Positions 8,284 through 17,008 are shown, counted from the stretch's first letter. The stretch is DNA of 29,436 nucleotides from JAZKFT01 sp043760535 (GCA_043760535.1 JAYUOV010000252.1:1-29436), one strand, 5' to 3'. Numbers and translations: made by a program. The notes: a model not told the origin generated them from the sequence alone.

Positions 8284-8291
8284 CAAAAATA
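8284..8291 (-). promoter_or_regulatory. Candidate -7 box (TATTTTTG) of the DUF47-PiT unit
   Basis: Read on the minus strand this is an exact match to TAnnTTTG, placed to give a short leader for the gene starting at 8264. No TTTG was found at the expected -33 position, so support is partial. No Pho-box-like direct repeats are seen here. Confidence 0.35.
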
Positions 8292-8459
8292 GATGGTTGG
8301 CTTTACAGCAGGTAGTAGATTGCCGAATTAATAATTACTTAATACAGGGTTTTGTGAAATATGGACGGTTTTTATTTATAAACGCATTGTGGCTTGAGGC
8401 CGGCAGTTTAAAACCCCATATCAGAAGCAAAGCACCCAGTATTCTATTTAACAGTATTA

Positions 8460-8558
8460 CTGCTATCCGCTGCAAGTCCACGGCCCCGTCTCTTCCTGTT
8501 CGCTTCGCTATTCTTGATTGGCTGCGGTACCTGTGGGCTTTCCGCTACTATCAGGGCT
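8460..8558 (-). repeat. Interspersed Bacteroidota-type paired-AGCGG element
   Basis: On the minus strand this 99-bp block opens with CCCTGATAGTAGCGGAAAGC (from 8556) and closes with GGACTTGCAGCGGATAGCAG (8479-8460). In between is GC-rich sequence with GCGAAGCGAACAGG. The two ends share the pattern 'GATxGxAGCGGAAAGC ... GACTTGxAGCGGATAGC'. I recall elements with such paired 'AGCGG' ends recurring in intergenic regions of Flavobacteriia and Chitinophagia genomes. The function is unknown; it could be a mobile palindromic unit or a structured RNA. An open frame across it (8270-8644, plus) has no protein-like features. Confidence 0.5.
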
Positions 8559-8673
8559 ATGTTATCAACTGTAGAATTAATGCTGGTCTGTTGTCTGCCG
8601 AAGAAATTTTCAATATTTTATTACTGGCTAACTACAACTGTTAAGGGCTAACATCATCTTAAATGGCCGACTA

Positions 8674-8722
8674 AGGGGGACAAAATCGAAAAATTACCTG
8701 CATTTTGCCTATTCTGACCCCT
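8674..8722 (+). promoter_or_regulatory. Nested inverted repeats upstream of susC, candidate regulator site
   Basis: AGGGG (8674-8678) pairs with CCCCT (8718-8722), and inside these CAAAAT (8681-8686) pairs with ATTTTG (8702-8707). The element is about 125 bp upstream of the susC start, just upstream of a near -7 match TACCTTTA (8744-8751). This is a suitable place for the DNA-binding domain of the HTCS encoded at 19084-23247. The symmetry is imperfect and the assignment is an inference. Confidence 0.3.
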
Positions 8723-8840
8723 AACCAACGTGTCCGGCGACTCTACCTTTATACTTATTAAGCAACAGATTACGTACGTGTGGAAAAACGAATAATACAA
8801 ACATTTTTCCCAGCTCAACTTTTATTAACTCTAAAACAAC

Positions 8841-8891
8841 ATGCAAAATGAACGACTTGCACCATCACAATGCGGGTACAGTTATGCCTAA
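8841..8891 (+). CDS. Possible 16-codon upstream ORF overlapping the susC start
   Basis: An ATG at 8841, seven bases before the annotated susC ATG and in another frame, opens a 16-codon reading frame (MQNERLAPSQCGYSYA) that stops at 8889-8891. This stop sits between two alternative in-frame susC starts, ATG 8884 (residue 13) and ATG 8896 (residue 17). Either is a more typical beginning for the signal peptide. The arrangement would allow translational coupling or may be chance. Confidence 0.2.
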   Translation: MQNERLAPSQCGYSYA

Positions 8892-11800
8892 AAAAATGGG
8901 AAGCTGCCCTTTTAAAATCCCCCTTTTCTTAATGCTTTTCTTTAGCTCCTTTTCATTGTTTGCGCAGCAAACTGTTACCGGAAAAGTTTCAACAGGAGAT
9001 AGTGCGGTAAGTGGAGTATCCATAATGGTCAAAAACTCAACATTGGGTACCACGACAAATGCTAACGGAGAATACAGTTTAAGCGTACCAGCAGGTGCTA
9101 CTTTAGTATTCAGCGCTTTGGGTTTCAACGAACAGGAAGTTAAAGTGGGCAACCAAACTACAATCAACATAACATTAACTAATAAGGTAAGCCAATTGAA
9201 TGATGTAGTGGTCACAGGCTATGGCTCGCAAAAAAAAGCAACCCTAACTGGGTCTATTTCGGTATTAAAAGGAACAGATATTGCCAAAAGCCCGCAAGCG
9301 AACTTATCAAACTCACTGGCCGGTAGGACATCTGGTATTATTTTAAACAACAGAGGTGGCGAACCGGGTTACGATGGGTCAAGTATTTACATCCGTGGTT
9401 TAGCTACTACCGGCAACAACGATGTCTTAATTGTTGTAGATGGAGTTCCGGGTCAAATAGGTGGATTGGAGCGGCTGAATCCAAATGATATTGAAAGTAT
9501 TTCCATTTTGAAAGATGCCTCAGCTGCCATTTATGGAAGCCGTGCGGCAAATGGTGTTATACTAATTACAAGTAAGCGTGGTAAAGTAGGTAAACCAGTC
9601 ATTTCATTCAGCTTCAATCAGGGATTTTCTTCCCCAACTCGTTTACCAAAAATGGCTGACGCAGCTACGTATGCTCAGATTACCAATGAGATTGCCTATT
9701 ATAATAACAAGGCAGGTGGCTTAAACCAGCAATATAGTGCAGCGGAAATTCAAAAGTTTGAAAATGGGAGCGATCCGCTCAATTATCCCAATACCAATTG
9801 GCAAGAAGCTACATTAAGAAATACAGCAGTTCAAAACCAGGCCAACATTTCTGTAAGTGGGGGTTCTGAAAATGTAAAATATTTTGTGTCGCTTGGCTCC
9901 ATATATCAGGATGGGTTATATAAAAACAGTGCTGCTAACTTTAAGCAATACAGCTTCCGTTCTAACATTGATGCAAACATTACAAAAGACTTTAAGATAG
10001 GCATTTATCTTTCTGGCCGGGAAGAAAACAGGCAGTTTCCTGTATCAAGCGCCGGAAATGTTTTCCGTTCCATTTATAGAGCCTATCCTACGTTGCCCGC
10101 TTTTTATCCAAATGGTTTACCCTCAAGAGGTATAGAAGGTGCTAACCCTGCGGTAATGGGTACCGATATTGGCGGGTTAAATAAAAATCCAACGCAGGTG
10201 TTCAATGGTATTTTAAAAGGTAGTTATGATATTTCGGCCCTGCCAGGTTTATCAATTGATGGTTTTATAGCCATTGATAAATCATGGAATTTTAGCAAAG
10301 TTTTTTCCACTCCATACCAGTTGTACTCGTATAATAGAACATCCAATACCTACAATTCAAGTATTGTAGGTGGAGCAAATAATCGTGCCACATTGAGCGA
10401 AGGCCAGTATAACCAATCACAGGTTACATCTAATATTAAGTTAAACTATCAAAAAGCTTTTGGAAACCATAACATTGTTGCATTTGCGGGGTACGAGCAA
10501 AGTGAAATAAAAAGTGAAACCTTTGGCGCATTCAGGCAAAACTTTTCTACCAACCAAACGCCAGAACTATCTCAAGGCGGCGCAGCCGCAACAGATCAAA
10601 ATAATTATGGTAGCAGCTATCATTTTACCCGTAAAAGTTTTATTGGTAAGGCTAGTTATAACTATGGTGAAAAATACCTGGTAGATGCCCAAATGCGTAT
10701 AGATGGTTCTTCTACATTTCCAACTGAAAACCGTTTTGGATATTTCCCGTCTTTATCAGCAGGCTGGCGCATTTCAAAAGAATCCTTTTTTCAAGTAAAA
10801 GCTATTGAAAACCTCAAATTAAGAGCTTCGTATGGTGTTTTGGGCAATGATAATGTTGGATTGTTTCAATACCTGAATAATTACTCTTTTAACAACCAGC
10901 AGGTATTGGGTGGTTCAATAGTTCCTGGTATAGACCTTACAAAACTTGCCAATAGAAAAATTAACTGGGAAACAGCCAGAAAACTGGATATAGGCCTGGA
11001 AGCCACTTTCCTAAAGAATTTTAATATTGAATTAATTTACTTTCAGCAAAAACGGTCTAACATTTTGGCAGTAAGAAATGCTTCAATACCCAATGTATCG
11101 GGCATTGTAAATGCTTACGGATCAGATCCGCTAGTGCCTTCGGAAAATATTGGTAAAGTAAACAGTAGCGGTATAGAGGCCACTTTGGGATATACAAAAA
11201 GGAAACAAACATTTACTTATGGTATATCGGGCAACTTTACTTATGCAAAAAACAAAGTAATCTTTATAGATGAAGCGTCCGGTGTCTTGTCTTACCAAAG
11301 CCAAACTGGTCATCCTTTAAATACTTACCTGCTTTACACAGCAACAGGATTATTTTATGATGATGCACAAATAGCAAAAAACCCACATTTAGTCGGTGCG
11401 CAGCAAGGCGATATTATGTATAAAGACTATAATAATGATGGAAGAATAACAGCCGACGATCAGGTTCGCTCCAAGTATGGCAATATTCCACAAATTACCT
11501 ATGGGCTTTTATTAAATGGCTCTTACAAAAATAAAATAGATTTCGCTATTGTTTTTGCAGGGCAGGCGCAGGTAAGCCAGTACGTGTTACCAGAAAGCGG
11601 AACCGTTGGTAATTTTTACAGCAGTTGGGCAGATAATAGGTGGAGCCCTGCAAATCCAAAAGGCACTTACCCACGTGTAGATACAAGAAGTTCGGCGTCC
11701 GTAAATGGTGGCCAGTATAACAGTACATTTTGGCTGAACGATGCTTCATTCTTCAGATTAAAAAATATTGAGTTGGGTTATAACTTGTCAGACAAATGGA

Positions 11801-11961
11801 TGTCGAAAATGAAACTACAAAATGCCAGAGTTTATGTAAACGCATTTAACGTGTTTACGGTTACAAAGGTTCAAGACTACGATCCGGAAGGAAATAGCGG
11901 TAGTGGCCAGTTTTATCCGCAACAAAGAATCATTAACATGGGGGTTAACGTACGTTTTTAA
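8848..11961 (+). CDS. SusC/RagA-family TonB-dependent outer-membrane transporter
   Basis: This 1037-residue protein imports oligosaccharides across the outer membrane, working with the SusD lid encoded next. The signal peptide ends near FSLFAQQ (about 40); its true start may be Met13 or Met17, since the first 12 residues are polar and His-rich. Residues 43-115 form the carboxypeptidase-regulatory-like domain (TNANGEYSLSVPAGATL). A TonB box NDVVVTGYGS lies at about 118-127. The plug covers about 130-245 and ends with the SusC signature LKDASAAIYGSRAANGVILI. The barrel continues to a final strand ending in MGVNVRF. Size and layout are typical. It is the first gene of the PUL; susD follows after 18 bp. 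Confidence 0.96.
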   Translation: MNDLHHHNAGTVMPKKMGSCPFKIPLFLMLFFSSFSLFAQQTVTGKVSTGDSAVSGVSIMVKNSTLGTTTNANGEYSLSVPAGATLVFSALGFNEQEVKVGNQTTINITLTNKVSQLNDVVVTGYGSQKKATLTGSISVLKGTDIAKSPQANLSNSLAGRTSGIILNNRGGEPGYDGSSIYIRGLATTGNNDVLIVVDGVPGQIGGLERLNPNDIESISILKDASAAIYGSRAANGVILITSKRGKVGKPVISFSFNQGFSSPTRLPKMADAATYAQITNEIAYYNNKAGGLNQQYSAAEIQKFENGSDPLNYPNTNWQEATLRNTAVQNQANISVSGGSENVKYFVSLGSIYQDGLYKNSAANFKQYSFRSNIDANITKDFKIGIYLSGREENRQFPVSSAGNVFRSIYRAYPTLPAFYPNGLPSRGIEGANPAVMGTDIGGLNKNPTQVFNGILKGSYDISALPGLSIDGFIAIDKSWNFSKVFSTPYQLYSYNRTSNTYNSSIVGGANNRATLSEGQYNQSQVTSNIKLNYQKAFGNHNIVAFAGYEQSEIKSETFGAFRQNFSTNQTPELSQGGAAATDQNNYGSSYHFTRKSFIGKASYNYGEKYLVDAQMRIDGSSTFPTENRFGYFPSLSAGWRISKESFFQVKAIENLKLRASYGVLGNDNVGLFQYLNNYSFNNQQVLGGSIVPGIDLTKLANRKINWETARKLDIGLEATFLKNFNIELIYFQQKRSNILAVRNASIPNVSGIVNAYGSDPLVPSENIGKVNSSGIEATLGYTKRKQTFTYGISGNFTYAKNKVIFIDEASGVLSYQSQTGHPLNTYLLYTATGLFYDDAQIAKNPHLVGAQQGDIMYKDYNNDGRITADDQVRSKYGNIPQITYGLLLNGSYKNKIDFAIVFAGQAQVSQYVLPESGTVGNFYSSWADNRWSPANPKGTYPRVDTRSSASVNGGQYNSTFWLNDASFFRLKNIELGYNLSDKWMSKMKLQNARVYVNAFNVFTVTKVQDYDPEGNSGSGQFYPQQRIINMGVNVRF

Positions 11962-11979
11962 TTCATAAAAATTTATAAA

Positions 11980-13677
11980 ATGATAAAATATAATTATTTA
12001 ACTATTTTGGCACTTGCAGTATTTTTACTCACTGTTTCCTGTAAGAAAAACTTTCTGGATATTGCGCCAACAGACCGTGTGTCTGAAACGGCCTTGCTAA
12101 ATGACTCTACCTTATTTGAAAACTTTGTGATAGCCCGATATATTGGGGCGAGGCTACAGGATAAAGAAGGAGACGGTACTAACCCCGGTTTTGGACGTGG
12201 CTTTGAATATGCCATGTGGAGTTCACTAACTGATGAATCTATTTATAACAATGACGATGCTACCTGGCTTATTCAGCGTGGCTTACTAGCACCAGAAAAC
12301 CTGGGAAACGCAGGTGTATTATGGGGTAGAAGTTACCGTAGTATCCGTGAGTGCAATTTTGCATTAAATAATTTGGCAGCTGTACCAATGAGTGAAAGCC
12401 ATAAGGCTTTGCTAATGGGTGAAATTCGGTTCATCCGTGCTTTTCGTTATCAGGATTTGATTCGTAATTACGGTGGGGTGATTTTAATGGGGAACAAAGT
12501 ATATAACCTAAGCGATAACTTACAGGACCCCTCTTTGTTTACACGCAGCAGTATCAAAGATTGCATGGTTTACGCTATGGCAGAACTTGATGCAGCAGCA
12601 GCGGTACTGCCACTTACAAACAGTGATAGTTGGAAAACCGGACGTGCTACCAAAGGTGCTGCGCTGGCCCTAAAATCAAGAATGGCATTATATGCAGCCA
12701 GTCCATTATACAATGCGGGCTCCTGGGCAGATGCTGTTAATGCAGCCCAAGCCGTTATCAGCCTTAATAAATACAGCCTTTATCAGGGGGGTTATGGCAA
12801 CCTTTTCCAAAATGCTGATAACCCCGAAACTATTTTGGCCAGATATTATACCAGAAATGCAAACCATACACATTTGGAAATAGCAAATGGGCCTAACAGC
12901 TATGGCGGCTGGGGTGGAAACCTACCGCTACAGAACTTGGTGGACGACTATCTAATGAATAATGGAAAACCTATTACTGATGCCAGTTCTGGTTATAATC
13001 CCAACAATCCTTATGCAAATAGAGACAATCGTTTTTATGCAACCATTCTTTTCAATGGTGCTTCATATAGGGGGAGCACAATAGAAACGTTTACACCGGG
13101 TGGTAAAGACAGTAAAGATGGCCCGGATAACTGGAATACTTCCAAAACAGGATACTATCTTAAGAAGTATATGAATGATGCCTATCCACTTCAAAGCCCA
13201 TGGGGCAATGCAGGTTTTCAACCCTGGTATTACTTCCGGTATGCCGAAGTATTACTCAATTTTGCAGAAGCAGCCAATGAAGCATTTGGTGCTGATGTTG
13301 TTCCGTCTGGTGCTGCATTGTCTGCAAGAACTGCCATTAATTTAATCCGATCAAGAAGTAGCGTTAATATGGCTGCACTGGCAGCTGGCCTTTCTCAGAT
13401 GGAGATGCGATCTGCTATACGTAATGAAAGAAGGGTAGAACTGGCTTTTGAAGAGCATAGATTTTATGATGTAAGAAGATGGAAAATTGCAGATGTAACC
13501 GAGAATAAACCAGCCAATGGCATAAATATTACAAAAAACGGTAGTGGTACTTTACAGTATGCAACTAAAGTAGCTCTTGATGGCCGTGCATTTCAGTCTC
13601 AGCATTATTGGTTGCCAATTCCACGAGCCGAAATTCAATCTTCAGGAAATAAAATACAACAAAATACAGGGTATTAA
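11980..13677 (+). CDS. SusD/RagB-family surface glycan-binding lipoprotein
   Basis: This 565-residue lipoprotein forms the lid on SusC and binds glycan at the cell surface. The signal peptide ends in the lipobox LTVSC with Cys21 as the lipidated residue, followed by KKNFLDIAPTDRVSE, the usual SusD start. RSIRECNFALNNL and EIRFIRAFRYQDLIRNYGGV are the TPR-type helices found in the family. The C-terminal SusD part shows WYYFRYAEVLLNFAEAANEA, then IRNERRVELAFEEHRFYDV and RRWKI, and ends HYWLPIPRAEI. Length is normal. It lies 18 bp after susC and 57 bp before the GH5 gene. The glycan cannot be read from the sequence. Confidence 0.96.
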   Translation: MIKYNYLTILALAVFLLTVSCKKNFLDIAPTDRVSETALLNDSTLFENFVIARYIGARLQDKEGDGTNPGFGRGFEYAMWSSLTDESIYNNDDATWLIQRGLLAPENLGNAGVLWGRSYRSIRECNFALNNLAAVPMSESHKALLMGEIRFIRAFRYQDLIRNYGGVILMGNKVYNLSDNLQDPSLFTRSSIKDCMVYAMAELDAAAAVLPLTNSDSWKTGRATKGAALALKSRMALYAASPLYNAGSWADAVNAAQAVISLNKYSLYQGGYGNLFQNADNPETILARYYTRNANHTHLEIANGPNSYGGWGGNLPLQNLVDDYLMNNGKPITDASSGYNPNNPYANRDNRFYATILFNGASYRGSTIETFTPGGKDSKDGPDNWNTSKTGYYLKKYMNDAYPLQSPWGNAGFQPWYYFRYAEVLLNFAEAANEAFGADVVPSGAALSARTAINLIRSRSSVNMAALAAGLSQMEMRSAIRNERRVELAFEEHRFYDVRRWKIADVTENKPANGINITKNGSGTLQYATKVALDGRAFQSQHYWLPIPRAEIQSSGNKIQQNTGY

Positions 13678-13734
13678 ATCAATGCTTAATAGTAATCTCT
13701 AACTACTTATAAATAATTAATTAAATATAACAAT

Positions 13735-15210
13735 ATGAAAAGAATACTTTCCTTTATTGCTTTAAGTTGTACGCTTTTTGCTTGTAAAAAAGAAACTGTT
13801 AGCAACGAATATGTTGATGTGCCCGATACGCCAATGGTATCATTTGATACCATTACCTCTTCTACTCAAAATTTTAAAGGAGTAAACTGGGCAGACAAGA
13901 ATGACAACTTTTCTGACAACTGGCTGATCCCATCAGGCCTTTCGGTAACAGACAACAGTGATGAAATATTAGCCAAAGCAGAAACTATTTTACTGGGATT
14001 TCAGTCTCAAGGGGCCAACACGGTACGCCTGCCTGTAAACCCATCTACAGTTTTGCAAAACTGGTGGCCCAGATATTCATCTATTATTAGCAAAGCCAAT
14101 TCAAAGGGCATAAAGGTAATACTTGCATACTGGGAGGGGCCTACCTCTAAAGATGGTAAGGTGGATAATACAACAGCGTTTAAATTAATGTGGGATAGGG
14201 TAGTAGCAAAATACATAAACAATAATAATGTATATTTTGAAGTGTTTAATGAGCCTTTTGGCTATAGTATAGATGAGCTAAAGGTATTATACGTAAATTG
14301 GTTAAGCAACTACCCTACGGTGCCAAAAAGCCGGATATTGCTAGGTGGGGGCGGGTATTCCACCGAAGTAAATGCAATTGGTTCTGATAGTCGTTTCAAT
14401 GGTTGTCTTTTATCTTTTCATTACTACAGCTGGTTCAATGGCGGATATAAAACAACTGCAGATTGGGAGAATCCTATAAAAAATCTGGCCTATCCAAAGC
14501 GTACCATCATGACAGAGTTTGGTGTATCTATGACCAATGGAAAAAACTATACAGCCCGGCCCGTTTCTGATAACGAGGTAACATACCTGCAAGGAATTAC
14601 CACACAGCTTCGTGATCTTGGTATCGGAAGCATGTACTGGCCTGGGCTTCGCACCGGTGATGGCTATAGTATGTTTAGTTATAATGGCAGTAGTATTACA
14701 GTTAACAATACATCTGGCTTAAGCAGGTTGAAGTATGCTTGGGGTAGTGGAACAGTTGATCCGTTTTTTGCAGCATTTACACCCGGTAGTTTTTATAAGA
14801 TCATAAACAGAAACAGTGGAAAAGGAGTGGATGTAAATGGTGGCAGCACTTCAAATGGCGGCAACATTATCCAATGGGACTATTCGGGCGGCAACAATCA
14901 GCAATGGGGTTTTACATCCACATCAAGCAACGGACACTTTGCAATCAATAACAGAAATAGTAATAAAGCTCTTGACGTTAATGGCGGAAGTACTAATGCA
15001 GGCACGGGTATCATTCAATGGGATTATTCAGGAGGCAATAACCAGCAATGGCAAATTACTGATATTGGATTTGGCTATTATAAAATAATTAACCGCAACA
15101 GCAACCAGTCGTTGGATGTTAATGGCGGCGCAACATGGAATGGCGGTAATATTATTCAATGGCATTGGAACAATGGCAACAATCAGCAATGGCAAATAGC
15201 AATACCGTAA
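13735..15210 (+). CDS. GH5 endo-glycanase with C-terminal RICIN/CBM13 domain, surface lipoprotein (candidate endo-beta-1,6-galactanase)
   Basis: This 491-residue lipoprotein (lipobox LFAC, Cys17) has KKE after the Cys, resembling the surface-export signal of Bacteroidota lipoproteins. Residues about 48-345 are a GH5 (beta/alpha)8 barrel: FKGVNWADKNDNF, NTVRLPVNP, acid/base Glu173 in YFEVFNEPFG, LLSFHYYSW, and nucleophile Glu261 in IMTEFGVS. Residues 353-491 are three beta-trefoil repeats of 47-48 residues, each with a LDVNGG/VDVNGG and a QQW motif (at 389-391, 437-439, 484-486). This is a RICIN/CBM13 lectin likely to bind galactose-type sugars. The GH5 plus CBM13 arrangement resembles, from memory, the Streptomyces avermitilis endo-beta-1,6-galactanase Sa1,6Gal5A. 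Fine specificity is inferred; other endo-beta-glycanase activities remain possible. Confidence 0.88.
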   Translation: MKRILSFIALSCTLFACKKETVSNEYVDVPDTPMVSFDTITSSTQNFKGVNWADKNDNFSDNWLIPSGLSVTDNSDEILAKAETILLGFQSQGANTVRLPVNPSTVLQNWWPRYSSIISKANSKGIKVILAYWEGPTSKDGKVDNTTAFKLMWDRVVAKYINNNNVYFEVFNEPFGYSIDELKVLYVNWLSNYPTVPKSRILLGGGGYSTEVNAIGSDSRFNGCLLSFHYYSWFNGGYKTTADWENPIKNLAYPKRTIMTEFGVSMTNGKNYTARPVSDNEVTYLQGITTQLRDLGIGSMYWPGLRTGDGYSMFSYNGSSITVNNTSGLSRLKYAWGSGTVDPFFAAFTPGSFYKIINRNSGKGVDVNGGSTSNGGNIIQWDYSGGNNQQWGFTSTSSNGHFAINNRNSNKALDVNGGSTNAGTGIIQWDYSGGNNQQWQITDIGFGYYKIINRNSNQSLDVNGGATWNGGNIIQWHWNNGNNQQWQIAIP

Positions 15211-15315
15211 TAATTAAATAAAATTACTTTTAAAATAGTAATAAAAATTTAAATATAAGCGTACAGCAAATAGTAAATGACAATATAAGTGCAAAGATAA
15301 AAAAGCAGCAGTCGT

Positions 15316-15342
15316 TAGTTTTGGTAATAAATCGTAGTTTTG
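15316..15342 (+). promoter_or_regulatory. Two TAGTTTTG boxes, candidate promoter for the GH30-GH35 genes
   Basis: TAGTTTTG, an exact TAnnTTTG match, occurs at 15316-15323 and 15335-15342, with starts 19 bp apart. They lie in the 289-bp gap after the GH5 gene, the largest gap within the PUL. This suggests a separate internal promoter for the two downstream enzymes. No perfect -33 TTTG at 19 bp was found for either. Confidence 0.4.
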
Positions 15343-15350
15343 CGTTCGTG

Positions 15351-15366
15351 TAAAACCGCGGTTTTA
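15351..15366. promoter_or_regulatory. Perfect 16-bp palindrome, operator-like
   Basis: TAAAACCGCGGTTTTA is perfectly self-complementary and starts 9 bp after the second TAGTTTTG box, about where transcription would begin. With no loop bases it is a poor terminator, so a dimeric repressor site is more likely. No matching palindrome was noticed elsewhere in the window. Confidence 0.4.
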
Positions 15367-15499
15367 TTTACTAGTACACCATCACTCACATTGGAGCAAT
15401 CAATATTTGGAAATTCCTTAAACTATATATTTTGCAATAGAGCCTTTTTATCTTATTACAACAACATCTATAAAATAACGCATAAAAAAGCATTTAACA

Positions 15500-17008
15500 T
15501 TGTTACAATCACTTCGCTTCAAATTTTTGTTTGTTGCTTCTGCAATTATTTTTACGGCAACAGCACAGCAAAAAATTGTATTACGTGTTGATAAAAACAT
15601 AACACACCAAACCATTAGCAATTTTGGGGCTTCTGATGCATGGAGTTGCCAGTTTGTGGGAAACTGGCCCGTCGAAAAAAAGAATGCAATGGCAGACTGG
15701 CTTTTTAGCATGGATACATTCCCAAACGGCTACCCCAAAGGAATTGGCTTAAGTTTATGGCGGTACAACCTTGGCGCAGGCAGTGCAGAGCAAGGCAACC
15801 AAAGTGGTATAAAAGATGAATGGCGTCGGGCATCTATTACCATTGATACATCTGCAAATGGAAATAAAAAAGTACAGGCACAAAACTGGTTTTTATCAGC
15901 AGCTCAAAAAAGAGGCGTGCAACAATTTCTTGGTTTTTTCAACAGCCCACCGGTGCAGCTTACAAAAAACGGAAAAGCATTTGCTAATAAGGGCGACAAC
16001 AATATAGCTCCCAGCAATTACAAAGCTTTTGCAGATTATACAGTAAAAGCCATCCTGGAAATTAAAAGATATACTGGCATTACCTTTGGTTTAATAAGCC
16101 CGGTCAATGAACCTCAGTGGGATTGGAGCGATGGCGGACAGGAAGGTTGCCCATACACCAATGAACAAATAAGCTTACTGGTAAAAACATTCAGCAAAAG
16201 TTTTCAGCAAAACAACCTCGGCACAAAATTATTGGTAACCGAGTCTGGCGACCTTAAGTATTTATTATCTGCCAATGATAAAAAAAATAAGGACGAACAA
16301 GTACTGGATTTCTTCAGTAAATCATCTCCTTATTTTATCGGAAACTTATCCAATGTTAGTTCTGTAATTGCCGCTCACAGTTACTTTACTACCTCGCCAT
16401 TTGCTAAAGCCATGCAGGTAAGAAAGCAGGTAAAAGATAGCATCGCAAAAATAAAAGGACTCGGATATTGGCAATCGGAATACTGCATTTTAGGCGACAA
16501 TGCCGGCGAAATAGATGGCAATAAAAAAGACACCGGTATCAAGGCAGGGCTTTATATAGCAAAAGTAATGTATGAAGATCTTGTTGGCGGGGATGCCGAA
16601 GCCTGGCAATGGTGGACAGCCATTTCGGCCTACGATTATAAAGATGGTTTAATCTATATTGATAAAAACGAAACAGACGGTAATTTTTCTGATAGTAAAA
16701 TGCTATGGGCCATGGGTAATTATACCCGCTTTGTACGCCCCGGAATGAAAAGAATTGAAGTGGCCATCAACTCAAAAGACTTACTTGTATCTGGATATAA
16801 AGATGCCCACAAAGGAACGCTGATACTGGTTATTGTAAATGAGGCAGCACAAGAAAAATTATTGACCCCAGACACTTATAGTAAACTGCTGAACAAAAAA
16901 ATAAGTACATATACAACGGATGCTTCCAATAATCTGGCAAAGAATAATCCAGCTTTTAACGAGTTGATTATTCCTGCAAGGAGTGTTGTTACCATTGTTG
17001 TAGAGTGA
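15500..17008 (+). CDS. GH30-type glycoside hydrolase (O-glycosyl hydrolase, candidate endo-beta-1,6-galactanase)
   Basis: This protein of about 502 residues has a signal peptide ending FTATAQQ (about 23). It then shows ISNFGASDAWSCQFVGNWP, GIGLSLWRYNLGAGSAEQG, FFNSPPVQLTKNGK, acid/base Glu204 in SPVNEPQWDW and nucleophile Glu327 in GYWQSEYCI. A beta-sandwich of the GH30 type follows, ending in RSVVTIVVE. The set fits the Glyco_hydr_30_2 group, whose members include endo-beta-1,6-galactanases. The start is abnormal: no ATG lies between the in-frame stop at 15476-15478 and the signal peptide. TTG at 15500 is the best available start. An ATA at 15482 begins IKKHLTLLQSLRF, which looks like an MKK... 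start that lost its ATG. With no lipobox, the product is periplasmic or exported. Confidence 0.85.
   Translation: MLQSLRFKFLFVASAIIFTATAQQKIVLRVDKNITHQTISNFGASDAWSCQFVGNWPVEKKNAMADWLFSMDTFPNGYPKGIGLSLWRYNLGAGSAEQGNQSGIKDEWRRASITIDTSANGNKKVQAQNWFLSAAQKRGVQQFLGFFNSPPVQLTKNGKAFANKGDNNIAPSNYKAFADYTVKAILEIKRYTGITFGLISPVNEPQWDWSDGGQEGCPYTNEQISLLVKTFSKSFQQNNLGTKLLVTESGDLKYLLSANDKKNKDEQVLDFFSKSSPYFIGNLSNVSSVIAAHSYFTTSPFAKAMQVRKQVKDSIAKIKGLGYWQSEYCILGDNAGEIDGNKKDTGIKAGLYIAKVMYEDLVGGDAEAWQWWTAISAYDYKDGLIYIDKNETDGNFSDSKMLWAMGNYTRFVRPGMKRIEVAINSKDLLVSGYKDAHKGTLILVIVNEAAQEKLLTPDTYSKLLNKKISTYTTDASNNLAKNNPAFNELIIPARSVVTIVVE

Larger units (their letters stand above)
8265..8847. other. Divergent intergenic region between the DUF47-PiT unit and the PUL
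   Basis: These 583 bp separate two divergent units. They contain the candidate DUF47 promoter, the paired-AGCGG repeat element, a nested inverted repeat at 8674-8722 that could be the PUL operator, a weak -7 match TACCTTTA at 8744-8751, and the A-rich leader of susC. No credible protein gene is seen. Confidence 0.6.

Noticed and set aside
8270..8644. A 124-codon plus-strand ORF upstream of the PUL
   Set aside because: It runs across the paired-AGCGG repeat element and the DUF47 promoter region, has no protein-like pattern and no recognisable family features.
13678..13734. Search for a SusE/SusF gene between susD and GH5
   Set aside because: The gap is only 57 bp and holds no gene; the PUL has no SusE/F-like protein in this window.
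14807..15207. DNA-level triplication inside the GH5 gene as a possible recombination artefact
   Set aside because: The three units encode the normal three lobes of a RICIN/CBM13 beta-trefoil, so the repetition is a property of the fold.
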